Shown: positions 56,943-64,000 of the stretch, piece by piece
How the letters are laid out: each line of letters opens with the position of its first letter
Position numbering within the stretch: the first letter of the stretch is position 1
Made by a program: the position numbers and the translations under genes
Notes under the pieces: model-generated
The model's database searches: none
Told to the model about the DNA's origin: nothing
Seen by the model: the letters and a program-made list of their open reading frames with translations, nothing else
NCBI RefSeq assembly: GCF_009753715.1
Contig: NZ_WQMS01000009.1
Span: 3,847-67,846, forward strand
DNA length: 64,000 nucleotides
Source of the DNA: Sphingomonas horti
GTDB lineage: Bacteria > Pseudomonadota > Alphaproteobacteria > Sphingomonadales > Sphingomonadaceae
Direction: 5' to 3'

Positions 56943-57538
56943 TCCATTTCCGCATCCGGGACCTGATCTCCGTCCTCTTCTACCGACTCCTGGCACCGTT
57001 TTTCGGCACGTTCGGGCGCAGGGTCCGGATTGTCTTTCCGCTGCGCATCTGGGGCGCCAGACACTTTCATCTCGGCGACGACGTCACCCTTCAATATGGC
57101 GCCTATATCGCTGTGCTTCGCGATCACGAGCGCAATCCGCGCCTTGAAATCGGTCAAGGTACGATGGTCGGCAACCATGCGCATATCGTGTGCACGCAGC
57201 ATGTTGCGATCGGCACACGCGTACTGATCGCCGATCGCGTGTTCATCAGCGACAACGGGCATGAGTATCGCGACCCGAGCCGTGCAATTCTGGACCAAGG
57301 CCAGTACCGGATGGGGCTGGTGGCGATCGGAGACGGCTCCTGGATCGGAGAGAACGCCGTAATCCTCGGCTGCCGCATCGGCCGCAATTGCGTGATCGGC
57401 GCAAACAGCGTCGTCACCCGCGACATCCCGGATTTCTGTGTTGCCATCGGGTCGCCAGCCCGTATAGTTCGCCGCTACCATCCTGCCACGGACAGCTGGC
57501 GGCCAACTGACCGGTCCGGACAATTCGCTGATGAATGA
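56939..57538 (+). CDS. Hexapeptide-repeat acyltransferase (WbbJ-like)
   Basis: 199 residues from ATG 56939, overlapping the flippase stop (ATGA). Left-handed beta-helix repeats are clear: LGDDVTLQYGAYIAV, IGQGTMVGNHAHIV, IGTRVLIADRVFISD, IGDGSWIGENAVILGC, IGRNCVIGANSVVTRDIP, ending AIGSPARIVRRY. The NGHEYRD segment carries the likely catalytic His. O-acetylates (or otherwise acylates) a sugar of the polymer. Confidence 0.9.
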   Translation: MIHFRIRDLISVLFYRLLAPFFGTFGRRVRIVFPLRIWGARHFHLGDDVTLQYGAYIAVLRDHERNPRLEIGQGTMVGNHAHIVCTQHVAIGTRVLIADRVFISDNGHEYRDPSRAILDQGQYRMGLVAIGDGSWIGENAVILGCRIGRNCVIGANSVVTRDIPDFCVAIGSPARIVRRYHPATDSWRPTDRSGQFADE

Positions 57539-58784
57539 AATTCGAGCTCTGCGCAGCCATGCGCCGCGCCCGGCCGGACCATCAAACTTCCTGCCCCGGC
57601 TGACGCTGTTCATCGGGATGTTGATGAGCGGCGGCATGTTGCTGTTTCCTCGGCCGGTCCTGCTGGGCCTGCTAGCCATGCTATGCCTTTGGCAGGGGGC
57701 GCCGACGAAGGTTCTACGTCCGGAATTTTCCCGCATCTGGCTGGTAATTCTCGCGATCCTCATCGGCGCCATGATCGGAGGCGGCGCGATCGCGAGCAGC
57801 GAGAACATCACGCGATTCGCGAACATCATCGGCGGAGTCCTTCTGCTGTCCCTTTACATCGACCAGCCCCGCGACAAGTTGGCCTATGATCTTGTCCCCA
57901 TCCTGAAATGGATGGCTATTCAGGCGATACTGACCCCACCCTTGGCGCTTCTTCTACCGAATTTCTTTGTCCCGATCGAGGTCAATGACACGACCTACCA
58001 GTCGCTGCTTCTCATCTTCAATTATCACGTGACACTCGACCTGCCAGGGTCGATACCCCGTCCCGACGGCTTTTTCTGGGAACCCGGCGTCTTCCAGATA
58101 TACCTGAACCTTCTGCTTTATATTTCACTGTTTGTCTTCAAACGGCCTCGCCTGGTAGCGCTGGCGATCGCCGGGGTTGTCGCCACCCAATCGACCACCG
58201 GCGTTATCGTATGCGCAGTGCAACTGGGCTATTTCGCTCTTCGCAAATTGCAGACCGCAGGGCTGAGAGAGCGAATTCTTGTGCTCGTACTCGCGCCTGT
58301 CGCGCTCGTTCCGGTGTTTCTGTTCGCCTATGCGAACCTGAATTCGAAGCTCACCGGCGACTATCGCGGGTCGGCATGGGCACGACAGTACGACCTCATC
58401 ACCGGCATCCGCATCGCCAATGAATATCCGCTCACCGGCATCGGGTTCGACTATGAGCGCTACTATATCGAGGCGCAGCGGCTCGGCTACAACGAAACCC
58501 AATTGGGTATTGGAAATATCACCGAGCGCAGCAACTCAAACAGTTTCGCATCATTGTTTGCCTATATTGGTTACCCCTTGGGTCTGGTTATCGTTTTCGG
58601 CATGCTTCGGCAGCGCTTTCTGCGCGACAAGATGCTGATCGCGGTGATGCTGACGCTCTCACTGATCAGCGAGGCATTATTGTTGACGCCATTGTTTCTG
58701 GCGATCGTGTTCAGCGGCCTGCTGGTTGCGCCCAAAGTGCCGGCCGATGCGCGACGGACCGCCCTGAACCGCGCGGCGGCGTGA
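57531..58784 (+). CDS. Wzy-like polymerase/O-antigen ligase family membrane protein
   Basis: 417 residues with about ten hydrophobic segments and a large periplasmic loop (about residues 265-335, including SKLTGDYRGSAWARQYD and GIGFDYERYYIEAQRLGYNE). Preceding it, GFFWEPGVFQIYLNLLLYIS and TQSTTGVIVCAV are typical of Wzy/WaaL proteins. Polymerase is preferred because a flippase and an initiating transferase are present and no other candidate is seen. Overlaps the acyltransferase gene by eight bases. Confidence 0.82.
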   Translation: MNEIRALRSHAPRPAGPSNFLPRLTLFIGMLMSGGMLLFPRPVLLGLLAMLCLWQGAPTKVLRPEFSRIWLVILAILIGAMIGGGAIASSENITRFANIIGGVLLLSLYIDQPRDKLAYDLVPILKWMAIQAILTPPLALLLPNFFVPIEVNDTTYQSLLLIFNYHVTLDLPGSIPRPDGFFWEPGVFQIYLNLLLYISLFVFKRPRLVALAIAGVVATQSTTGVIVCAVQLGYFALRKLQTAGLRERILVLVLAPVALVPVFLFAYANLNSKLTGDYRGSAWARQYDLITGIRIANEYPLTGIGFDYERYYIEAQRLGYNETQLGIGNITERSNSNSFASLFAYIGYPLGLVIVFGMLRQRFLRDKMLIAVMLTLSLISEALLLTPLFLAIVFSGLLVAPKVPADARRTALNRAAA

Positions 58785-58787
58785 ACC

Positions 58788-59789
58788 ATGCACATCCTGT
58801 TTATCGGAATCGACTATTACGAATACACGCAGCGCATCGTGCGAGAACTGGCTAGACAGGGCCACCGCACGACATTCCATTCGATGGAGCTGACCAAGCG
58901 GCGGCACAAGGTATTGAAGCGTTATGCGCCGGGTCGGTTCGAAGCGGCGATGCGCAATTATCACGAGCGGATTCTCGCATCGGAACGCGGAAATCACTAC
59001 GACCTGGTCCTGTTCCTGCAAGTCCATCGGATGGCACCCGAGATTGTCGCCGATTTCAGGAGCACTTTCCCGGATGCGCGCTTCGTCCTCTACAATTGGG
59101 ACTCGCTGCGCACTCATGATTATCGCCGCTACACTCAATTCTTCGATAGTTTCCTCACGTTCGATCGTGAAGATGCGCAAGAATTAGGCGCAGGTTATTT
59201 ACCGCTTTTCGCCCTGCCTGAGTATTTCGGGCACCGGCAGAATGAAGATGCGCGGTTCGACATCTATTTTGTAGGAACAGTGGTGTCCGCCGATCGGTTC
59301 CGGGCTGCGCGCGCGCTCAAGCGCTTCTGCAAGACTTCTGGCCTGCGGCTGAAAATGCACCTCTATTGCAGCCCGGCGGGTCTGCTGTCGCTACTGCGCC
59401 GCGGCCTCTGGATGCCCGAATTGAAGTTGCGAAGCATAAGCCAGCGGCAGATCATCCAGCTCATGCAGCAATCGCGGGCAACGTTTGATTTCCCCAATCA
59501 TCGACAGTCCGGCTATACGATGCGCTTTATCGAAAACCTGTGTGCCGGGCTGAAAATCATCACGAGCAACCGCGTCGTACTGGAAGAGACCTTTTACGAT
59601 GCGGCACGGCTGATGGTCCTTGACGAACATCTCGACTTCAAGGACGTGGCAGAATTTGTTCGAGGCCCCCTCCCCGCTCCGGCGAACTTCTCCAGCTTCT
59701 CGCTTGCTTCGTGGGTGAGCAGGCTTGTTTCCAGCGCGACCACCCCGCAGCCGCCAAACAGGGTGGCAGCCACAGTCCACATCGGCTAA
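58788..59789 (+). CDS. Glycosyltransferase-like protein
   Basis: 333 residues. N-terminal Rossmann-like MHILFIGIDYYEYTQRIVRE, then YDLVLFLQVHRM and ARFVLYNWDSLRTHDY. The C-terminal part has FDFPNHRQSGYTMRFIENLCAGLKIIT, the family pattern of CgeB-like/GT-B transferases (conserved Glu in the donor-sugar loop). Donor and acceptor unknown. It lies three bases after the polymerase gene in the same operon. Confidence 0.75.
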   Translation: MHILFIGIDYYEYTQRIVRELARQGHRTTFHSMELTKRRHKVLKRYAPGRFEAAMRNYHERILASERGNHYDLVLFLQVHRMAPEIVADFRSTFPDARFVLYNWDSLRTHDYRRYTQFFDSFLTFDREDAQELGAGYLPLFALPEYFGHRQNEDARFDIYFVGTVVSADRFRAARALKRFCKTSGLRLKMHLYCSPAGLLSLLRRGLWMPELKLRSISQRQIIQLMQQSRATFDFPNHRQSGYTMRFIENLCAGLKIITSNRVVLEETFYDAARLMVLDEHLDFKDVAEFVRGPLPAPANFSSFSLASWVSRLVSSATTPQPPNRVAATVHIG

Positions 59790-59812
59790 CGCGCCCGTCT
59801 CCAGGGAATCTC

Positions 59813-60535
59813 ATGAAACGCTTTCTCCTCGATCTTGCGAATAGCCTGCTCGTCCCTGCTGGCGTGCAGCTATACCGCCGCGGATTCGATATGAAATCCG
59901 GGCTGAAAATGATCGCAAATCGCCAGCCGGGGCTGGCCACCATCATCGATATGGGCGCAGCCCGCGGGCATTGGAGCGCGATGGCCCTTTCGACTTTCCC
60001 GCAAGCGCGCGTGATCGGCGTCGATCCGCTGCGTGAGCGCGAACCCTATCTGGCCCAGCTGAAGGCGGCGAATCCGCGCTACGATTACGTGCTCGCAGCG
60101 GCCGGCACCGAAGATGGTGGCGACATCGAGATTTCAGTCACGGCCGATCTGGACGGCAGCACCGTCCACGGGGCAGAGGGCGAGCGCCGGATGATCCCGG
60201 TGCGATCGATCGATGGGATCGTACGCGAAAAGCAGGCCACGGGTCCGTTTTTCCTCAAATTCGACACGCACGGCTTCGAACGGCCCATCCTGGAAGGCGC
60301 CGGCGATACCCTGGCCCAGACTTCTTATATCGTGATGGAGACGTATAACTTCCGGCACACGCCGGACACGCTGCTGTTCCACGAAATGATCGAGTTGCTC
60401 GCAGCAAAGGGGTTTCGCGTCCTCCGTCTGGCCGATCCGATGGTCCGCCCCTCTGACCAGGCTCTGTGGCAGGTCGATCTGTTCTTCGCACGCACGGACA
60501 ACCCGATTTTCGCCAGCGAAACCTATCGCGGCTGA
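59813..60535 (+). CDS. FkbM-family methyltransferase
   Basis: 240 residues from ATG 59813, preceded by AGGGAA; a longer frame upstream overlaps the previous gene. AdoMet motif I is TIIDMGAARGHWSAMAL; ARVIGVDPL supplies the acidic ribose contact; FFLKFDTHGFERPILEGA is the FkbM signature strand. FkbM enzymes methylate hydroxyl groups, here probably of a sugar in the polymer. Confidence 0.9.
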   Translation: MKRFLLDLANSLLVPAGVQLYRRGFDMKSGLKMIANRQPGLATIIDMGAARGHWSAMALSTFPQARVIGVDPLREREPYLAQLKAANPRYDYVLAAAGTEDGGDIEISVTADLDGSTVHGAEGERRMIPVRSIDGIVREKQATGPFFLKFDTHGFERPILEGAGDTLAQTSYIVMETYNFRHTPDTLLFHEMIELLAAKGFRVLRLADPMVRPSDQALWQVDLFFARTDNPIFASETYRG

Positions 60536-60554
60536 CCGGGACGAAAGCAGTTCG

Positions 60555-61295
60555 GTGACTTCTCCACAAACCGTCGATGTCTTTCGGCTTCGGGTATTCA
60601 ACGACGACCTGTCGACGATCCCGGTCGACGGCCCGTGCCGCAGCGTGGCGACGATCAGCCCGAACAGCTATGGCATGGCAACGAAAGATGCCGCATTCCG
60701 GCGTGCGCTGGAGCAGGCGGACTATCTGGTGCTAGATGGTGTCTATTTCGGGTTGGCCGGCCTGTTGCTCAAAGGACGCACAATCAAAGCCAACCAGGGT
60801 CCCGACGTATTCCACCATTTCATGCGCCGTCTGAACGCCTGCGGCGGCCGCGCTTTTTTCCTCGGCGCATCAGAAGCAACGCTGGATGCGATCCATCGGG
60901 CAGCGGCTGTACAGTACCCAAATGTCCAGGTCGGGTCGTTCTCCCCACCGTACAAACCCGTATTCGATGAAGCCGACAGCCAGATAATGATTGACGCCGT
61001 CAACGGCTTTTCACCCGACATTGTCTTTGTCGGCATGACCGCTCCAAAGCAGGAAAAATGGGTGCATCTTCATCGTGACCGACTGCAGGCCGGACTTGCG
61101 ATTTCCGTTGGGGCGGTCTTCGACTGGTTTGCCGGGAACGAACGCCCGATCGCCCCGCTCTGGTGGAAGCTGAAGCTCGGCTGGCTGATCCGGACGATCC
61201 ACCGGCCGGAGATCCTCAAGCGATACCCGAATATCGGCATCTTCTTCGGGCACCTGTTCCTCGCCACTCTCCGCATCAGAAAACACTCCGCATGA
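60555..61295 (+). CDS. WecG/TagA/CpsF-family glycosyltransferase
   Basis: 246 residues, GTG start 60555. Family motifs: ATISPNSYGMA (catalytic Thr/Asn region), ADYLVLDGVYF with the catalytic Asp, GPDVFHHFMRR, RAFFLGASEA, and DIVFVGMTAPKQEKWV, then a C-terminal membrane-association tail with several Arg/Lys (LGWLIRTIHRPEILKRY). Transfers an N-acetylmannosamine-type sugar; with wecB present this fits a ManNAc-type residue. Overlaps the next gene by four bases. Confidence 0.92.
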   Translation: MTSPQTVDVFRLRVFNDDLSTIPVDGPCRSVATISPNSYGMATKDAAFRRALEQADYLVLDGVYFGLAGLLLKGRTIKANQGPDVFHHFMRRLNACGGRAFFLGASEATLDAIHRAAAVQYPNVQVGSFSPPYKPVFDEADSQIMIDAVNGFSPDIVFVGMTAPKQEKWVHLHRDRLQAGLAISVGAVFDWFAGNERPIAPLWWKLKLGWLIRTIHRPEILKRYPNIGIFFGHLFLATLRIRKHSA

Positions 61296-62335
61296 ACGCT
61301 CCTTTGAAGATCGGCATTATCGGCTCCGGCCGGATGGGCATTACACACCACTCGATCATCAACACGCATCCGGACGTGAGGGTCGTCGCAACGGCGGACC
61401 CATCGATGGTGATCAACAAATTGCTCGCTAAATATGCGGGCGTCCGCACGCATAGGACCTATGAAGCGCTGTTGCGCGAAGGGGGACTGGATGCAGTCCT
61501 GCTCTGCACCCCGCCGGCTGCCAACCACGCAATCCTGACGGCCGTCCGCCAGCACGGCCTGCATGCGTTCGTCGAGAAGCCCTTCGTCCTTTCAGCGACG
61601 CAAGGCCGCGAATTGGCCGCGAGTTTCAGCGGCGCCGGTCTCGTCAATCAGGTTGGCTATGTGAACCGCTTCAATGACGTATTCTTCCAGCTGCGGACCC
61701 TGGTCTCCGAGGGCGTGTTCGGACGCGTGCACCAATTCCGCTCCGAAATGTACAGCCCGACCATCGTCCGGCAGCAGAAAGGCGAAGGATGGCGAGCCAG
61801 CCACGCGAATGGTGGCGGCGCCATCTATGAAATGGCCAGCCATGCCATCGATCTTATCAACTTTCTTTTCGGGAAACCCGATCTCGTCAAGGGATCCAGC
61901 CTGACCCGTGTTTTCTCTGAGAACGTCGAGGACATCGTCACTTCGACTTTTCTGTATAAGACCGGCCTGTCGGGATTGCTTTACACCAACTGGAGCGACG
62001 CGAGCTATCGCAAGCCGGCCAATCGCATCGAAGTCTATGGCGAGCGGGGCAAGGCCATTGCCGACCAGCACGGATTGAAAATCCATCTGCCGGAAGCGAA
62101 CGAAGCACACGGCCTGGCCGCCGGCTGGAACCAAAGGAGCATCACCGATCTGAGCACGCCGGTTCCCTTCTACCTGCGAGGTAATGAGTTCACCCGACAA
62201 TTGTACGATTTTGTCGATGCGATCCGTATGAACCGCAATACGCGGTGCACATTCAGCGATGCCGCGGCAACACTGGAAATTGTCGAAGCCATTTTCGCCG
62301 ACTGGCAGAACAACAAGAGCGAGTTAGTGGCATGA
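61292..62335 (+). CDS. Gfo/Idh/MocA-family oxidoreductase (third)
   Basis: 347 residues from ATG 61292, overlapping the previous stop. Rossmann IGIIGSGRMGITHHS, LLCTPPAANHAIL, AFVEKPFVLS, and the C-terminal GGGAIYEMASHAIDLINFLFG with conserved His. Probably an NDP-sugar dehydrogenase; it is followed by an unknown protein and a nucleotide-sugar epimerase, suggesting a three-gene sugar-modification module at the end of the window. Confidence 0.85.
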   Translation: MNAPLKIGIIGSGRMGITHHSIINTHPDVRVVATADPSMVINKLLAKYAGVRTHRTYEALLREGGLDAVLLCTPPAANHAILTAVRQHGLHAFVEKPFVLSATQGRELAASFSGAGLVNQVGYVNRFNDVFFQLRTLVSEGVFGRVHQFRSEMYSPTIVRQQKGEGWRASHANGGGAIYEMASHAIDLINFLFGKPDLVKGSSLTRVFSENVEDIVTSTFLYKTGLSGLLYTNWSDASYRKPANRIEVYGERGKAIADQHGLKIHLPEANEAHGLAAGWNQRSITDLSTPVPFYLRGNEFTRQLYDFVDAIRMNRNTRCTFSDAAATLEIVEAIFADWQNNKSELVA

Positions 62336-63216
62336 TCGACCGCGTTGTTTTCGGAGACAATCAGTTCTTCGGAATCAATCACATGTCGCAAGACAAAGCC
62401 AGCGAGCAAGCCAAACGCTTCGCCGACCTGGACCGCATCTTCGAAGTATATGGCTATGCATTCGAAGCTGGAATCCGCGCGGTCATGCTCAATTCGAACG
62501 ATCGCGCGCTGGCGATCTGCGACCGGTTCCGCGCGATGAAATCGCAACTGCCGCCGATCGCCTGGTATCCTTCGATCCCCTACCCGCACAAATATGCGGG
62601 TCTTGTCGCCGAAAAAGGCATGGTCGGCGCGTTGCAGGGTCTGTTGTTTGCCGATGGCGCCGGGTCCGCGCTCGGCAAGATCGCGCAAGGCGCGATGGCC
62701 ACCCTGTCATTCGACGCGGTCAGGCTGATGCGGATGCTCGTCGATCAGGAAATGACGATCTTCCGAGGCTTGGACGTGCGCGTCGTGTTTCTGCAGAACA
62801 TCATCGTCGACCTGATGCTTGGTTTCGAAACGCCAGCTCCGTTCATCGAATATTGCAGTCATATCCGAAAACGGTACGGAGCGAAGCCGGGCCTGATCAC
62901 ACAGAATCTCCCGCTGCTCCACCGCAGACTTGTCGAGTGGGGGATCAAGGACGTCGTAATCTGCTCCTCGATCAACAAGATCGGCTATCTGATGTCTCCC
63001 GACCGCGCATCGTACGAGGCGGTGATCGCCCAGAACCATCCGGCCGACTATCAATTCATGGCAATGTCGACGCTTGCGTCGGGAGCGATCCCGCCGACCG
63101 AAGCCTATGCGTACATCAACCAGCTCAACATCCAGTCGATCGTATTCGGCGCCTCCTCCCGTGCCAACATCGAGAAAACGGTCGCATCGATCACAGGCGG
63201 CGGAGAGGCGCAGTGA
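62332..63216 (+). CDS. Unknown protein, possibly a TIM-barrel related to aldo/keto reductases
   Basis: 294 residues; no family recognised with certainty. It begins MIDRVVFGDNQFFGINHMSQ, a beta-strand followed by GINH, as in AKR-like barrels, and ends with NIQSIVFGASSRANIEKTVAS, which resembles the cofactor-binding end of aldo/keto reductases. The middle has alternating strands and helices (DVRVVFLQNIIVDLML, KDVVICSSINKIGYLM). The AKR catalytic Tyr/Lys/His pattern is not evident. Overlaps both neighbouring genes by four bases, so it probably acts with the oxidoreductase and the epimerase. Confidence 0.55.
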   Translation: MIDRVVFGDNQFFGINHMSQDKASEQAKRFADLDRIFEVYGYAFEAGIRAVMLNSNDRALAICDRFRAMKSQLPPIAWYPSIPYPHKYAGLVAEKGMVGALQGLLFADGAGSALGKIAQGAMATLSFDAVRLMRMLVDQEMTIFRGLDVRVVFLQNIIVDLMLGFETPAPFIEYCSHIRKRYGAKPGLITQNLPLLHRRLVEWGIKDVVICSSINKIGYLMSPDRASYEAVIAQNHPADYQFMAMSTLASGAIPPTEAYAYINQLNIQSIVFGASSRANIEKTVASITGGGEAQ

Positions 63217-64000
63217 ACGTCCTGATCACCGGCGGGGCCGGATTTATCGGTTCCAATCTTGCACTGAGGCTCGTCACATCCGGTCACAGCGTCACTGTAT
63301 TGGATACGTTGTCTCCGCAAATCCATGGGGACGCGCCCGAAGCCTCTCCCCTGTTCCGGTCAATCGAGGGCAAGGTCAGCTTTGTCCGGGGTTCGGTGAC
63401 GGATCGCCCCCTGCTGGAGCGGTTGCTGCCCGACCACGAGGTCATCGTGCACCTCGCCGCGGAGACGGGCACGGGCCAGTCGATGTATGAAATCGAGCGC
63501 TACACGTCCGCTAATGTAGGCGGTACGGCATTGATGCTCGATGTGCTCGCCAGCCGGACCGGAAAGGTCCGCCGCGTGGTCGTCGCCTCCTCGCGCGCCA
63601 TCTACGGCGAGGGGCGCTATTTCTCGCCTGAGCTGGGTTATGTTTACCCGCCCAGCCGCTCGCCCGACGATATGGAAGCGGGGCGGTTCGAGCCGACCTT
63701 TCCCGGAGCCTCCGCGCCGCTCCAGCTCGCCCCGACCGACGAAGAGTCCAAGCTGCACCCGACTTCGGTCTACGGCATCACCAAGCAGGTGCAGGAACAG
63801 CTGGTCATGGCAGTATGCCCATCGCTCGGGCTGGAGGGCGTAGCACTTCGCTATCAGAATGTGTTCGGCCCGGGCCAGTCGCTTCGAAACCCCTATACCG
63901 GAATCCTGTCGATCTTCTCGAACCTGATCCTTCAGGGCAAGCCCATCAATGTTTTCGAAGACGGTCGGGAAAGCCGCGACTTCGTGTTCATCGACGACGT
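63213..64000 (+). CDS. NAD-dependent nucleotide-sugar epimerase/dehydratase (partial)
   Basis: GTG start 63213; the frame is open to the window edge (about 262 residues seen). NAD-binding LITGGAGFIGSNLALRL, VIVHLAAETGTGQSM, the VVVASSRAIYGEG catalytic strand and SVYGITKQVQEQLV (YxxxK) are present. LRYQNVFGPGQSLRNPYTGI and DFVFIDDV agree with extended SDRs acting on sugar nucleotides (similar to dTDP-L-rhamnose/heptose 4-epimerase-like groups). An insertion of about 45 residues before the YxxxK motif is unusual. C-terminus beyond the window. Confidence 0.85.
   Translation, partial: MNVLITGGAGFIGSNLALRLVTSGHSVTVLDTLSPQIHGDAPEASPLFRSIEGKVSFVRGSVTDRPLLERLLPDHEVIVHLAAETGTGQSMYEIERYTSANVGGTALMLDVLASRTGKVRRVVVASSRAIYGEGRYFSPELGYVYPPSRSPDDMEAGRFEPTFPGASAPLQLAPTDEESKLHPTSVYGITKQVQEQLVMAVCPSLGLEGVALRYQNVFGPGQSLRNPYTGILSIFSNLILQGKPINVFEDGRESRDFVFIDD

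Overview
The window looks like the chromosome of a sphingomonad (Alphaproteobacteria, Sphingomonas-like). The evidence is the high GC content, a split proton-translocating transhydrogenase (two alpha polypeptides plus beta), a CcrM-type GANTC methyltransferase beside rnhB, a tiny aa3-oxidase subunit IV gene, and frequent GTG/TTG starts with ATGA/GTGA overlaps. I found no rRNA, tRNA, CRISPR array, prophage or transposase. No gene-free stretch exceeds 300 bases; the longest are 37263-37500, 11625-11825 and 54123-54310.

Layout of 1-33.5 kb (mostly core functions). A partial mutL is divergent from the elongasome operon mreB-mreC-mreD-mrdA-rodA. A two-gene ABC exporter and a MarR-like regulator follow on the minus strand. 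Next comes the transhydrogenase operon, which contains an extra gene for a small exported protein and a palindromic repeat. Then a sigma-54 response regulator, folP, ccrM, rnhB, thiD, a DUF1272-type gene and glmM. The DNA upstream of ccrM carries five GANTC sites and a perfect DnaA box. An aldo/keto reductase gene and an NnrU-family gene with an in-frame amber codon precede a peptide-use operon (POT transporter plus two amidohydrolase-fold proteins, one without metal ligands). Then a PDZ-M48 peptidase, a nitroreductase, a GntR regulator, a phosphomannose isomerase, a metallophosphatase, an acyl-CoA dehydrogenase and a threonylcarbamoyl-AMP synthase.

Layout of 33.5-64 kb: one long, almost entirely plus-strand surface-polysaccharide locus. 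It opens with a UDP-glucuronate epimerase-like gene, wecB, an FG-GAP lipoprotein and an initiating sugar-phosphate transferase. A full pseudaminic acid (Pse) route follows: pseB, pseC, pseF, pseG, pseI and a GNAT gene that is the pseH candidate. A formyltransferase-like gene sits between pseG and pseI, and an oxidoreductase/aminotransferase pair follows pseI. An amidotransferase module comes next (WbpG-like, HisH, HisF-like, and a second WbpG-like protein with a degenerate PP-loop). The end holds an MDR dehydrogenase, three Gfo/Idh oxidoreductases in total, a KpsC/KpsS-like protein, a Wzx-like flippase, an acyltransferase, a Wzy-like protein, a glycosyltransferase, an FkbM methyltransferase, a WecG/TagA transferase, an unknown protein and a partial epimerase.

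How they work together (inference): the locus appears to build a Wzx/Wzy-type heteropolymer on a lipid carrier. One sugar is probably a Pse derivative, perhaps with formyl and/or acetamidino groups. The most unusual part is the four-gene amidotransferase module at 48.3-52.1 kb: the HisF homologue has lost both catalytic aspartates and one of the two ATP-pyrophosphatase-like subunits has an altered nucleotide loop, so it may be a specialised ammonia-channelling complex.
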